In this document: positions 44,108 to 52,612 of the stretch, one piece after another
How positions within the stretch are numbered: position 1 is the stretch's first letter
How the letters are laid out: each line of letters begins with the position of its first letter
Origin: Cyclobacteriaceae bacterium
GTDB lineage: Bacteria; Bacteroidota; Bacteroidia; Cytophagales; Cyclobacteriaceae
Direction: 5' to 3'
DNA length: 64,000 nucleotides
NCBI GenBank assembly: GCA_025808415.1
Contig: CP075525.1
Span: 1,473,501-1,537,500, forward strand
Made by a program: the position numbers and the translations under genes
Notes under the pieces: model-generated
Database searches by the model: none
What the model was told of the DNA's origin: nothing
The model's input: only the letters and a program-made list of their open reading frames with translations

Positions 44108-44671
44108 TTATTTTACACGCTCAATATAGTCACCGGTGCGCGTATCGATTTTTACGCTGTCGCCCGTATTTACAAATAAAGGTACCCTGATTTCAGCCCC
44201 ATTTTCAAGTGTGGCAGCTTTTAATGTACGTGTGGCGGTGTCGCCCTGTATGCCCGGTTCGGTATACTGGATTTCCATAACTACACTGGGCGGGGCTTCG
44301 GCTGTGATGGGCGAGGTTCCGTTTTCAAAGGCAATCAATAATGTAACACCTTCTTTAATGAAATTTACTGAGTCGCCCAGCAAATTTTTGTCGAGGTAAA
44401 TCTGGTCGAAGGTTTCATTGTCCATACACACCAGGCTGTCGCCTTCCGGGTACAGGTACTGGTATTCCTTCGTTTCCACGCGCAGTATTTGAATTTCATC
44501 GCCCGGCCTGAAACGGTTCTCGGCAATTTTTCCGTTGCGTATATTCCTCATCTTTACCTGGTAAAATGCTCTTAGGTTACCGGGTGTGCGATGCTGAAGT
44601 TCTTCTATCTGGAGTATTTCTCCATTATACCGTACATAATTTCCCCTGCTTAAATCTGAAATAGTAGCCAT
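44108..44671 (-). CDS. efp: elongation factor P with a non-lysine tip
   Basis: A 187-residue elongation factor P, which relieves ribosome stalling at proline runs. The three-barrel layout is complete (KOW-like domain 1, then EYQYLYPEGDSLVCMDNETFDQI, and the C-terminal signature region TATRTLKAATLENGAEIRVPLFVNTGDSVKIDTRTG). The loop that enters the peptidyl-transferase centre reads HRTPGNLRAFYQ, so Asn32 aligns with the modified Lys34 of E. coli EF-P. The same loop is, as I recall, found in Chlorobi EF-P. It sits between fabH and accB in the operon. Confidence 0.95.
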   Translation of the reverse strand: MATISDLSRGNYVRYNGEILQIEELQHRTPGNLRAFYQVKMRNIRNGKIAENRFRPGDEIQILRVETKEYQYLYPEGDSLVCMDNETFDQIYLDKNLLGDSVNFIKEGVTLLIAFENGTSPITAEAPPSVVMEIQYTEPGIQGDTATRTLKAATLENGAEIRVPLFVNTGDSVKIDTRTGDYIERVK

Positions 44672-44709
44672 GATAAAAAATTAAAAATCTAAGATGTTAG
44701 GTTGTAAGT

Positions 44710-45702
44710 TTAGTTATATGCCCATTTTACATAAACGGCTCCCCAGGTGAAGCCCCCGCCAAAGGCAGCCATAATCAGGTTATCGCCTTTTTTCAATTGT
44801 TTTTCGTAATCCCACAACAAAAGCGGAATAGTTCCGGCTGTAGTATTGCCATACTTTTCAATGTTCATCATCACTTTGCTTTCCGTAACGCCCATGCGGT
44901 TGGCCGTAGCATCGATAATACGTTTATTCGCCTGGTGAGGGACCAGCCAGGCAATATCTTCTCCTTTTAAGTTGTTCCGCTCCATTACCTGGGCTGAAAT
45001 ATCGGCCATGTTGGTAACGGCAAATTTAAATACTGCTGATCCTTCCTGGTAAACATAGTGCTGCTGTGCATCAATGGAGGCGTGTGTAGCAGGTATGCGG
45101 CTTCCCCCGGCCTTCATGTGCAGGTAGTTGGCTCCTGATCCGTCACTCTTGTGCAGGGAATCCATAATGCCTACTTCTTCGGTTGTAGGTTCCAACAGAA
45201 CCGCACCTGCTCCGTCACCAAATATGATACACGTGGTACGGTCTTTATAATTGATAATGGATGACATTTTATCACCCCCGATAACAATTACTTTTTTATA
45301 GGTACCTGATTCGATAAACTTTGCACCAGTAGTAAGGGCGTAAATGAACCCTGAACAAGCAGCGCTTATATCGTAACTAAACGCATTGGTGGCACCTACC
45401 TGGTCGGCTACTAAATTGGCCGTTGCCGGAAAGGGCATGTCGGGGGTTACGGTGGCAAATATGATCAGGTCAATGGTTTTCGGATCGGTGTTGGTCTTCT
45501 GCAAAAGTTGTTTCACCGCCTGTGTGCCCATGTAAGAGGTGCCCAACCCTTCGCCTTTTAATATTCTTCGTTCTTTGATACCCGTGCGCGAGGTTATCCA
45601 CTCATCGTTGGTATCCACCATGGTTTCGAGTTCTTTGTTGGTGAGGATGTAATCGGGCACATAACCTCCCACACCCGTAATTGCTGCGTGAATTTTTGTC
45701 AT
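44710..45702 (-). CDS. fabH: 3-oxoacyl-ACP synthase III (KAS III)
   Basis: A 330-residue KAS III, which starts fatty acid synthesis by condensing acetyl-CoA with malonyl-ACP. The catalytic triad is Cys116 in [13 protein letters not shown], His in [11 protein letters not shown] and Asn in [12 protein letters not shown]. The substrate loop [16 protein letters not shown] is typical. It begins the fabH-efp-accB-accC block. An upstream terminator at 45738-45770 separates it from yceD-rpmF, so it likely has its own promoter in the 35 nt before the ATG or depends on read-through. Confidence 0.96.
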   Translation of the reverse strand: MTKIHAAITGVGGYVPDYILTNKELETMVDTNDEWITSRTGIKERRILKGEGLGTSYMGTQAVKQLLQKTNTDPKTIDLIIFATVTPDMPFPATANLVADQVGATNAFSYDISAACSGFIYALTTGAKFIESGTYKKVIVIGGDKMSSIINYKDRTTCIIFGDGAGAVLLEPTTEEVGIMDSLHKSDGSGANYLHMKAGGSRIPATHASIDAQQHYVYQEGSAVFKFAVTNMADISAQVMERNNLKGEDIAWLVPHQANKRIIDATANRMGVTESKVMMNIEKYGNTTAGTIPLLLWDYEKQLKKGDNLIMAAFGGGFTWGAVYVKWAYN

Positions 45703-45737
45703 ACGCTTGAAGATTGAAAAACAGTACGCCTAAATCC

Positions 45738-45770
45738 TTTAAAAAAGAAAAAGCCCGATTTGCATCGAGC
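45738..45770 (-). terminator. terminator between rpmF and fabH
   Basis: Minus strand: GCTCGAT (from 45770), GCAA tetraloop, ATCGGGC (to 45753), one G-U pair, then a TTTTTCTTTTTT run. It lies 87 nt after the rpmF stop. Confidence 0.75.
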
Positions 45771-45856
45771 GTTTACTAAATCGAATATGAATCAACACTT
45801 TTGTTTGATGGTGGCCTGAGGGCCAGCAGTCAGGGCAAAAATGTGATTAACCGGCA

Positions 45857-46048
45857 TTATGCTAGCACTTCTTTTTCCATCACCACCTTACCATTATAGT
45901 AAAGTTTGCCTTCGTGCCAGAAAGCACGGTGGGGCAGGTGATGCTCACCTGTGGTAGGGCATACTACAAGCTCCTTAGCAAAAGCTTTATAATGCGTTCT
46001 TCTTTTATCTCTTCTGGTTTTCGAGGTTTTTCGTTTCGGATTCGGCAT
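45857..46048 (-). CDS. rpmF: ribosomal protein bL32, single-cysteine form
   Basis: A 63-residue bL32 of the large ribosomal subunit. The N-terminus [20 protein letters not shown] is typical. The zinc ribbon of many L32 proteins has four cysteines, while this one has a single cysteine in [17 protein letters not shown], so it is the zinc-independent (C-minus) form known in Flavobacteria and relatives. It lies 2 nt after yceD, the classic yceD-rpmF pairing. Confidence 0.95.
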   Translation of the reverse strand: MPNPKRKTSKTRRDKRRTHYKAFAKELVVCPTTGEHHLPHRAFWHEGKLYYNGKVVMEKEVLA

Positions 46049-46050
46049 AA

Positions 46051-46560
46051 CTATTTGTTTTTATTCAAGTTCTTTAATTTTTCCCAACGGGGGTCTATTT
46101 CATCTTTCTTGTCTTCCGCGTCTGACGAGTAGATAATTCCTTCTTCGGCTTCATCGTCTTGTTCAAAACGCGGATGAAGTTTTTTCATTGGCACGGCCAG
46201 GCTTATGAATTCGTACATAAACTGTCCGAGTTCAAGGCTAACGGTATTAAAGTCGATCACGATGATTTCATCGCTCACTTCACCCGGTTCATGCCCGAAT
46301 TTGAAGATCACCTTCCTGTCAATGGCAATTGGATAATCAAATTCATCCAAACTGCGGTCACAAACTAATTTTATCGTTCCGGTAAGGCTAAAATTGGCCT
46401 CGATAAAGGTTTCGTGCTTATCCAGGGTAACAAGGGCCTTGATGTTTCCGGCTGAGACCAAATCGGCCCCATATTTCCTGAAGAACTCATCACCAAACTG
46501 GTAGTCGAAATGGTGAATGGTATTGCTTAGGCCCTGAATATTAACACGATACGCTTCCAA
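46051..46560 (-). CDS. YceD family (DUF177) protein
   Basis: A 169-residue DUF177/YceD protein. The region [30 protein letters not shown] matches the family core (usually CxRCLxPxxxxl), here with only one of the usual cysteines. The C-terminal [14 protein letters not shown] is characteristic of Bacteroidota members. YceD is linked to 23S rRNA accumulation in plants and bacteria and is nearly always next to rpmF, as here (2-nt gap). A candidate -7 box TAAATTTG lies at 46596-46603. Confidence 0.85.
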   Translation of the reverse strand: MEAYRVNIQGLSNTIHHFDYQFGDEFFRKYGADLVSAGNIKALVTLDKHETFIEANFSLTGTIKLVCDRSLDEFDYPIAIDRKVIFKFGHEPGEVSDEIIVIDFNTVSLELGQFMYEFISLAVPMKKLHPRFEQDDEAEEGIIYSSDAEDKKDEIDPRWEKLKNLNKNK

Positions 46561-46595
46561 AGAACCACCCCTTACGGGTTTTAAAAATTAGTCGG

Positions 46596-46603
46596 CAAAT
46601 TTA
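46596..46603 (-). promoter_or_regulatory. candidate -7 element for yceD-rpmF
   Basis: Minus strand TAAATTTG, exact TAnnTTTG, 36 nt before the yceD start. No convincing -33 TTTG. Confidence 0.4.
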
Positions 46604-46626
46604 GGAGAATTAATCAGATTTTAAAA

Positions 46627-46658
46627 GGAAGGCCCTGTTTGGGGTTTTTGGGGCTTCC
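46627..46658 (-). terminator. possible terminator of the TerB-like gene
   Basis: Minus strand GGAAGCCC pairs imperfectly with GGGCCTTCC (one bulged base) and is followed by TTTTAAAA. It overlaps the stop codon of the TerB-like gene. Confidence 0.4.
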
Positions 46659-47044
46659 TACAGGAATTGGCCCATGGCTACGGCCTTAAATTCTTCGCGG
46701 GTTTTGCGGCCATAATGCTCCAGAAAATAGTCAATGATCCCTTTCTTAAAACCGAGCTTGATGGCTACGTTTTTGCAAAACAAAACTTCGCTGTCAAAGA
46801 TGTTGTGGTCGGCAAAGATCAATTCAATAGTGGTGTAGAGGTATTCAAATTTTTGCTCTTGCGACAGTGCTCCCAGGGTTTCGATGGGCTCGGGGTTTTT
46901 GATGAGTTCGGTTACCGATGCCTCGGGGAAGTTCTTTTCTTTGGCGATTTTAAAAATCATCTCCCGCTCGGCTTTGGCAAAATGTTTATCTGCTTCGGCC
47001 AACTGGATTAAAATGTTGATCAATTTTTTGGTAACAATATCCAT
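46658..47044 (-). CDS. TerB-like helical protein
   Basis: A 128-residue all-helical protein that fits the TerB (tellurite-resistance B) fold: the N-terminal KLINILIQLAEADKHFAKAEREMIFKIAKE has the AxADGxxxxxE-like acidic pattern, repeated later as IELIFADHNIFDSEVLFCKNVA. Such proteins often bind divalent metals and are cytoplasmic. A TAACTTTG -7 box (minus strand, 47061-47068) is 16 nt upstream of the start, and the gene appears monocistronic. No other ter genes are near, so a tellurite role should not be assumed. Confidence 0.7.
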   Translation of the reverse strand: MDIVTKKLINILIQLAEADKHFAKAEREMIFKIAKEKNFPEASVTELIKNPEPIETLGALSQEQKFEYLYTTIELIFADHNIFDSEVLFCKNVAIKLGFKKGIIDYFLEHYGRKTREEFKAVAMGQFL

Positions 47045-47133
47045 AGTGAAAGGGTAGCTTCAAAGTTAATCAATTAATGATGCTGTTGCGCCTGGTTCGG
47101 TTAAATGGTAAAATGGATCAACGAATGCTTTTC

Positions 47134-48150
47134 CTAATCTTTGGGAGGTTGTGTTCTTGAATTTACAACATCAATGGCCGTATAGATGGCTTGGCGTATA
47201 GAACCTTCGTTGGCCATGTTCTTACCGGCTATGGAGTAGGCGGTGCCGTGGTCGGGCGAGGTGCGGATTACCGGAAGCCCGGCCGTGTAATTCACGCCAC
47301 TTTCAAAGCACAATAATTTGAAAGGTGTTAAACCCTGGTCGTGGTACATGGCCAACACAACATCGTACTTTGAATAATTTCCGGAAGCAAAAAAACCATC
47401 GGCAGGAAATGGCCCGGCAATGATTTTTCCTTTTGCTTTCCAATCCTGGATAATCGGCTTGAGTATAGTGTCATCTTCCGTACCGATAAGCCCGCCATCC
47501 CCGGCATGCGGGTTAAGCCCCAGCACGGCAATTTTAGGTTTGTTTATCCCAAAATCTTTTCGCAGGCATTGTTCCAGTATTTTAAGTTTAGATTCCACTT
47601 GTTCGCGGGTAATATGGGGTGTGATTTCCTTAACCGGAATATGTTCGGTAACCAACCCTACACGCAGTTTGTCGCTCACCATCAACATTACAAACTCCCG
47701 GGCTTCAAAAAAATTGGCCAGGTATTCGGTGTGGCCGCGATAAGGGAACTCGTCACTATGGATAGTATTCTTATCGATGGGTGCGGTAACCAGGGCGTCA
47801 ATCAGCCCTTCTTTCAGATCTTGCGTGGCTTGCTTCAAGGCAAGCCATGCCGCTTTACCGGCTTCTTTTGCCGGCTTGCCCGGGTTAATTTCAATAACAT
47901 CTTCCCAGCAATTGACCACGTTGATGGTTTTGGGTATGTATTGCCCGCGGGTTTTTATATGGCCGTAGTTTAGTTCTTCAATGTTTAATTGCTTTTTATA
48001 GAATGACAGCGCCCGTGTTGAGCCATAAACAACTGGCGTTATTAAATTGGTAAGCCGGTTATCGTGCAGTGCTTTGATCACAACTTCAGGGCCTATCCCA
48101 TTCAGGTCGCCTAGTGTAATACCGATGCGGGGTTTTTGGTGTGTACTCAT
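47134..48150 (-). CDS. pdxA: 4-hydroxythreonine-4-phosphate dehydrogenase PdxA
   Basis: A 338-residue PdxA, an NAD-dependent enzyme of pyridoxal phosphate (vitamin B6) synthesis. The start RIGITLGDLNGIGPEVVIKAL and the stretches ALVTAPIDKNTI, YRGHTEYLA, GLNPHAGDGGLIG and YHDQGLTPFKLL carry the family histidines that bind metal and substrate. Length is typical. It is divergent from rsmA, 119 nt apart. PdxA-like relatives with other substrates exist, but this sequence has the canonical motifs. Confidence 0.95.
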   Translation of the reverse strand: MSTHQKPRIGITLGDLNGIGPEVVIKALHDNRLTNLITPVVYGSTRALSFYKKQLNIEELNYGHIKTRGQYIPKTINVVNCWEDVIEINPGKPAKEAGKAAWLALKQATQDLKEGLIDALVTAPIDKNTIHSDEFPYRGHTEYLANFFEAREFVMLMVSDKLRVGLVTEHIPVKEITPHITREQVESKLKILEQCLRKDFGINKPKIAVLGLNPHAGDGGLIGTEDDTILKPIIQDWKAKGKIIAGPFPADGFFASGNYSKYDVVLAMYHDQGLTPFKLLCFESGVNYTAGLPVIRTSPDHGTAYSIAGKNMANEGSIRQAIYTAIDVVNSRTQPPKD

Positions 48151-48269
48151 AGCAGGAATTAACGGACGCTATTTACCTAAAATTACAGTTGCTTACAATG
48201 TTTGTGCAGCGCGGAAAGAACTGATCTTAGATCGTTATTTGCTCATGGCCACTTTGTAATTTTACCGCC

Positions 48270-49106
48270 ATGCTCAACAAATCAGCTTCTCCGGTTCGCC
48301 CAAAGAAATCTCTTGGTCAGCATTTTCTGCACGATAAAAATATAGCCGGGAAAATTGTTGAGTCATTAAAATTTACAGTTGAGCAGGAGGCCGTGCTGGA
48401 GGTAGGTCCCGGCATGGGTGTGTTAACCCACTTTCTGATAGAACAAAGCAGGTGTAACCTGAAGGTTATTGAAATCGACCGCGACTCCGTGAGTTACCTG
48501 AAAACACACTATCCGCGGTTATCGATCATTGAAGGTGATTTTCTGGAAGCTGATTTTTCAACAATTTTTTCAGGCAAGTTTTCAATCATCGGTAATTTTC
48601 CCTACAACATTTCATCGCAAATTCTTTTTAAAGTTTACGAGCACCGCGACCAGGTTTGGCAAGTAGTGGGAATGTTGCAAAAGGAGGTAGCCGACCGGAT
48701 AGCCGCACCCCCCGGCAGCAAAACGTATGGTATACTAAGTGTTTTGCTCCAGGCGTATTACCGAATTGATTACCTGTTCAAAGTTGCGCCCGGTGTTTTT
48801 ATCCCCCCTCCAAAAGTGATGTCGGCCGTGGTGCGGCTTGAACGTAACGAGCGCGCACAGTTACCCTGTGATGAACAGTTGTTTAAACAGGTGGTTAAGC
48901 AAGGTTTCAATAACCGCAGGAAAACCTTGCGCAACGCCTTAAAAAATTTAATTTTGGCGGCCTTGCAAGCCCAGCCGGAAGGTGCCGTAAAAATATTTTT
49001 AGCGCATGAGCTGCTGGACAAGCGGGCAGAGCAATTGACGGTTGAAGACTTCATTTACCTTACCCAATTAATCGAAAAGCATCGTGGAGGAGTTGGTACA
49101 GTTTGA
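48270..49106 (+). CDS. rsmA: 16S rRNA dimethyladenosine transferase RsmA (KsgA)
   Basis: A 278-residue enzyme that dimethylates two adjacent adenines near the 3' end of 16S rRNA. Motif I is VLEVGPGMGVLTHFL after the N-terminal KKSLGQHFLHDKNIA, and motif IV is IGNFPYNISSQILF; later stretches GMLQKEVADRIAAPPGSKTYG and FIPPPKVMSAVVRLE are typical. The 3' end overlaps mgtE by 23 nt. Length and motifs are complete. Confidence 0.97.
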   Translation: MLNKSASPVRPKKSLGQHFLHDKNIAGKIVESLKFTVEQEAVLEVGPGMGVLTHFLIEQSRCNLKVIEIDRDSVSYLKTHYPRLSIIEGDFLEADFSTIFSGKFSIIGNFPYNISSQILFKVYEHRDQVWQVVGMLQKEVADRIAAPPGSKTYGILSVLLQAYYRIDYLFKVAPGVFIPPPKVMSAVVRLERNERAQLPCDEQLFKQVVKQGFNNRRKTLRNALKNLILAALQAQPEGAVKIFLAHELLDKRAEQLTVEDFIYLTQLIEKHRGGVGTV

Positions 49107-50439
49107 GTTGACGAAAGAGTTTGTTGAGCGGTTTCAACAAGCCCTGGATGAGCGCGACCGTTCGTTTATCATCGAAACCCTGTATGGTGTAAAAGCAGCT
49201 GATATTTCGGCCTTGCTTTACGAGTTTAATTCCGAGGAATCAAAGTATGTGCTTGATCTCCTGCCCATCGACATACAGGCCGAAATCATCAATGACCTTG
49301 ACACAGACACCCGTGTTAAGTACCTGAAGATATACCAATCGGATGAGTTGTCGCGTATTGTAAATATGCTTCATTCCGATGATGCCGCGGACATCCTGAA
49401 CGAGTTGCCCGTGAAAACACGCGAGGAGGTGTTATCGGCCCTGGATGGCGAGTTGCGTACCCAGGTTACCGAACTGCTGCGTTATGAAGAAAATGTTGCC
49501 GGTGGGTTGATGGCCAAAGAACTTATTAAAGTCCGCGATCACTGGACGGTAGTTCAATGTATTGATGAAGTTCGCAAGCAGGCCGAAAATGTCGATAAAT
49601 TCTATGCGGTTTATGTAGTCGATGACAGCGACTTTCTGGTTGGGCGGGTTTCCCTGAAAGACCTGGTGTTGTCCGATGCCCGAAAAGTAGTTTCTGATTT
49701 ATGTGAGAAAGACATTGTCACCGTAGAGACTTATCTGTCAGACCTGGAGGTGGCCGGCATTATGCGTAAGTATGACCTTGAATCGGTACCGGTGGTCAAT
49801 GTTCGTGGGCAACTCGTAGGCCGTATTACCATTGACGATGTGGTGGATGTGATTACTGAACAAGCCGAAGAAGACCGCCAGTTGATGACGGGTATCAGTG
49901 AAGATGTAGAAGAAGATGACAGCGTGTGGCGCAACACCCGGGCGCGTTTGCCCTGGCTGCTGATTGGAATTGTTGGGGGGTTGATGAACGCCAAGTTTAT
50001 GGGGTTGTTCGAAGCTGAGCTGGCGCGCATAACGGCCATCGCTTTTTTTACACCGCTCATACAAGCTACCGGGGGTAATGTTGGTATACAGTCTTCATCG
50101 GTTATTGTGCAAAGTTTGGCTAATCCCGGTTTTGTTTACGATGGTTTATGGCAGCGCTTAATTAAGGTGTTTCTGGTTGCCATCCTAAACGGATTGTTTC
50201 TTTCAACGCTGGTGTACGGGGCAAATATTTTAATGTTCGGTGAGTACAGGCTTTCCATGGTAGTATCCATTGCCTTAATCAGTGTGATTATTTTTGCATC
50301 ATTCGTGGGTACGATTACACCCCTCATACTTAACCGGTTTGGGTTCAACCCGGCACTGGCCTCAGGGCCTTTCATCACCACCACCAACGATTTGCTTGGC
50401 CTAACCATTTACTTTTTCACCGTTCACATGCTGTTGTAG
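49084..50439 (+). CDS. mgtE: magnesium transporter MgtE
   Basis: A 451-residue MgtE magnesium channel. An N-terminal cytoplasmic superhelical domain (1-130, with the ILNELPVKTREEVLSALD repeats), a CBS pair (about 135-255, VGRVSLKDLV and VGRITIDDVVDVI) and a five-helix membrane domain (about 280-450, including TPLIQATGGNVGIQSSSVIVQ and FITTTNDLLGLTIYF) are all visible. The Mg2+-sensing N and CBS domains gate the pore. The start is a GTG at 49084 inside the rsmA gene, so translation is coupled to it. Confidence 0.95.
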   Translation: MEELVQFELTKEFVERFQQALDERDRSFIIETLYGVKAADISALLYEFNSEESKYVLDLLPIDIQAEIINDLDTDTRVKYLKIYQSDELSRIVNMLHSDDAADILNELPVKTREEVLSALDGELRTQVTELLRYEENVAGGLMAKELIKVRDHWTVVQCIDEVRKQAENVDKFYAVYVVDDSDFLVGRVSLKDLVLSDARKVVSDLCEKDIVTVETYLSDLEVAGIMRKYDLESVPVVNVRGQLVGRITIDDVVDVITEQAEEDRQLMTGISEDVEEDDSVWRNTRARLPWLLIGIVGGLMNAKFMGLFEAELARITAIAFFTPLIQATGGNVGIQSSSVIVQSLANPGFVYDGLWQRLIKVFLVAILNGLFLSTLVYGANILMFGEYRLSMVVSIALISVIIFASFVGTITPLILNRFGFNPALASGPFITTTNDLLGLTIYFFTVHMLL

Positions 50440-50630
50440 AATGTAAGTTTTTGGCAGGGTTTGAAATAGGTTCCTAACGTTCATTTAAGTCCAGGTGGGT
50501 AAGCCCTTCCAGCTATTGTACAAAGAATTGTTGTTTTGGGAAGTTTAAGCAAGTTCAAACCATTGCCAAAAAGCTATTGGTGTAACCAACCAATGTAATA
50601 ATTACCTGTTTTATGCAGGTGGATGGACTG

Positions 50631-50660
50631 TTCGTGAAACAGGAATTTGGCGTAGCTTTG
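50631..50660 (+). promoter_or_regulatory. candidate promoter of the pentapeptide-repeat gene
   Basis: TTCG (50631-50634), 18-nt spacer, TAGCTTTG (50653-50660), exact -7 match. Predicted leader is about 55 nt. The rest of the 281-nt gap after mgtE shows no gene, only a 5-bp hairpin ACCTG/CAGGT at 50605-50620. Confidence 0.5.
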
Positions 50661-50720
50661 TCTCCTTGCGAATTTTTGATAATCTGTTAAAACTGAATAA
50701 TTTGATCATAATTTCTACCG

Positions 50721-51566
50721 ATGCTTTTTTTGAAGAACAGGTTTAAACGATTAGGCGAAACGTTCAATGATATAATTGAAAAGCCATTGCTTACCTCTAC
50801 CATTGTATTGGTGGCGGTAGCAACCCTGGTAATCGGTTTAAGCCTACGGTATTACATCAACGATTTTGATAACTTTTGGGAGCAAATCCTGGCCGAGGCA
50901 CACGGAATGATTTTCGACATTGCGGTAATCGGTATCCTGATTTTCTGGCTCAACCAAAACGGGCAAATCCGGCAACGCATTCGCTTTTATAAAGATGAAA
51001 TTGATGACTTCCGTTTGTGGGAATCGGAAGAAGCGGCCTTCCGTACGGTGGGTAATATCAAGCGGTTGAACCGGCATAAGATTTATGAAATTAACCTGGT
51101 GAATTGTTTTTTGGCGCGCACCAACCTGAGTTACGCCAACCTTAGCGGATCAAACCTTAACTCGGCCAACATCTCACAGTCATCATTGATCGAGGCAAAC
51201 CTTGAGAACACACGCCTGAATCAAACCAACTTTGAAAACTCTAACCTTAACCAGGCAAACTTAAAAAGTGCATATGCCAGTGGCGCGAACTTTAAAGATG
51301 CCTTCCTGATAAAGGCTCAGTTTGAAAGCGCTTTTTTGATTAAGTCGAATTTCAATAACGCCTACCTGATGGAAGCCAATATGCAAAACAGTTACCTGAT
51401 GGGAGCCGATTTTGAAAACGCAAGCTTGTATAAGGCCGACCTGCGTGGCGCCAAAGGCTTAACTGTAGAACAGCTTTCAAAAGCGAAAACACTTTACCTG
51501 GCCAAGTTCGATGATGAAATTTTTGATCAGATTAAAACCAACCTGCCCGAATTGGTGGGTGCATAG
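50721..51566 (+). CDS. membrane-anchored pentapeptide-repeat protein
   Basis: A 281-residue protein. Two membrane helices near residues 26-46 and 66-80 anchor a C-terminal right-handed quadrilateral beta helix of pentapeptide repeats (A(N/D)LxX pattern) from about 127 to 240, for example NLSYANLSGSNLNSANISQSSL. Unlike most members, repeats 180-230 often have F or Y (ANFKDAFLIKAQFESAFLIKSNF) in place of L. Membrane-anchored pentapeptide proteins have no general known function. It precedes the greA promoter by only 4 nt. Confidence 0.85.
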   Translation: MLFLKNRFKRLGETFNDIIEKPLLTSTIVLVAVATLVIGLSLRYYINDFDNFWEQILAEAHGMIFDIAVIGILIFWLNQNGQIRQRIRFYKDEIDDFRLWESEEAAFRTVGNIKRLNRHKIYEINLVNCFLARTNLSYANLSGSNLNSANISQSSLIEANLENTRLNQTNFENSNLNQANLKSAYASGANFKDAFLIKAQFESAFLIKSNFNNAYLMEANMQNSYLMGADFENASLYKADLRGAKGLTVEQLSKAKTLYLAKFDDEIFDQIKTNLPELVGA

Positions 51567-51570
51567 CGTT

Positions 51571-51601
51571 TTTGTTCAAATGGTATAAACCATTACCTTT
51601 G
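51571..51601 (+). promoter_or_regulatory. consensus promoter upstream of greA
   Basis: TTTG (51571-51574), exactly 19 nt, TACCTTTG (51594-51601): a perfect Bacteroidota promoter. It starts 4 nt after the stop of the pentapeptide gene and would begin transcripts near 51608, before a terminator-like hairpin. Confidence 0.78.
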
Positions 51602-51614
51602 TATCAACATTATG

Positions 51615-51652
51615 ACAACGGCCTCCGCACTGAGGCCGTTGTTTCTTTTTTT
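51615..51652 (+). terminator. terminator-like hairpin in the greA leader
   Basis: An 11-bp perfect stem, ACAACGGCCTC (51615-51625) with GAGGCCGTTGT (51632-51642), six-nt loop, then TTTCTTTTTTT. It lies between the consensus promoter (51571-51601) and the greA start (51682), so it can terminate both pentapeptide-gene transcripts and new greA transcripts. Confidence 0.85.
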
Positions 51653-51681
51653 AATGCATTTGTATTTTAAGTTAAGTTGTC

Positions 51682-52158
51682 ATGAGCAAGAAAGTATCGT
51701 ACTATACCCGCGAAGGCCTGGATAAGCTAAAGGCCGAATTGAATGAACTCAAAACCAAGGGACGTGCTGAAATTGCCAAACAGATTGCCGAAGCACGCGA
51801 CAAAGGCGACTTGAGCGAAAATGCCGAGTACGATGCAGCTAAAGATGCACAAGGTCACCTGGAAGCCAAGATTGCGCACCTGGATGACCTGTTGGCTAAC
51901 GCCAGGCTTCTGGATGAAACCAACGTAGATACTTCCAAAGTTTCTATACTCGCTAAAGTAACCATCAAGAATAAAAAGAACGGTGCATCGTTTACCTATA
52001 CACTGGTTTCGGAAGAAGAGGCGGACCTGAAGGCCGGAAAAATATCAACCATGTCACCCATTGGGAAAGGGTTGCTGGGCAAGAAAAAAGGTGAGTCGGC
52101 TGTTATAAAAACACCTGCCGGTGATGTTGAATTTGAGATAACAAACATTTCGGTGTAA
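51682..52158 (+). CDS. greA: transcription elongation factor GreA
   Basis: A 158-residue GreA, which enters the RNA polymerase secondary channel and triggers cleavage of backtracked RNA. The coiled-coil (1-75, with YTREGLDKLKAELNELK and the tip acidic pair in KGDLSENAEYDAAKDAQ) and the C-terminal FKBP-like domain (SPIGKGLLGKKKGESAVIKTPAGDVEFEI) are complete. It is followed 5 nt later by a HIT-family gene, so the two form an operon. Its leader holds a promoter and a terminator-like hairpin. The paralogue greB in this window is interrupted. Confidence 0.97.
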   Translation: MSKKVSYYTREGLDKLKAELNELKTKGRAEIAKQIAEARDKGDLSENAEYDAAKDAQGHLEAKIAHLDDLLANARLLDETNVDTSKVSILAKVTIKNKKNGASFTYTLVSEEEADLKAGKISTMSPIGKGLLGKKKGESAVIKTPAGDVEFEITNISV

Positions 52159-52163
52159 ACCTT

Positions 52164-52568
52164 ATGGCTACGATTTTTACCCGCATTATCAGCCGCGAAA
52201 TCCCCGGCCACATTGTGGCGGAGGATGACCGCTTTATTGCTTTTCTGGACATCATGCCTTTGGTGATGGGCCACACCCTGGTGGTGCCCAAACAAGAGGT
52301 TGACTACATTTTTGATTTGGATGATGAGACGCTCGCAGCGCTTAATCTTTTTGCCAAGCGTGTAGCCATTGCCGTGAAAAAAGCAGTACCCTGCAAGCGC
52401 ATTGGTGTTGCGGTAATTGGTCTTGAAGTGCCCCATACGCACATTCACCTGGTGCCTATGAATGCCATGGCCGATATTAATTTTTCGCAACCCAAATTGA
52501 AACCATCGCAAGAGGAGTTGGCATCAGTAGCCGGGAAAATCAGGAAAGCTTTTTCAGCAAACGCTTAA
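52164..52568 (+). CDS. HIT-family hydrolase
   Basis: A 134-residue histidine-triad protein. The active-site motif HTHIHLVPM (HxHxH) lies near residue 92, and the N-terminal region FTRIISREIPGHIVAEDDRFIAFLDIMPLVMGHTLVVPK is the typical nucleotide-binding half. Such proteins hydrolyse AMP-linked nucleotides such as adenosine phosphoramidates or dinucleoside polyphosphates. It follows greA by 5 nt and probably shares its promoter. Substrate is not determined. Confidence 0.93.
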   Translation: MATIFTRIISREIPGHIVAEDDRFIAFLDIMPLVMGHTLVVPKQEVDYIFDLDDETLAALNLFAKRVAIAVKKAVPCKRIGVAVIGLEVPHTHIHLVPMNAMADINFSQPKLKPSQEELASVAGKIRKAFSANA

Positions 52569-52612
52569 GGTTTATTCAGGATAGGTTTAGGTGTTTGTTC
52601 TGATTTTTCGAC

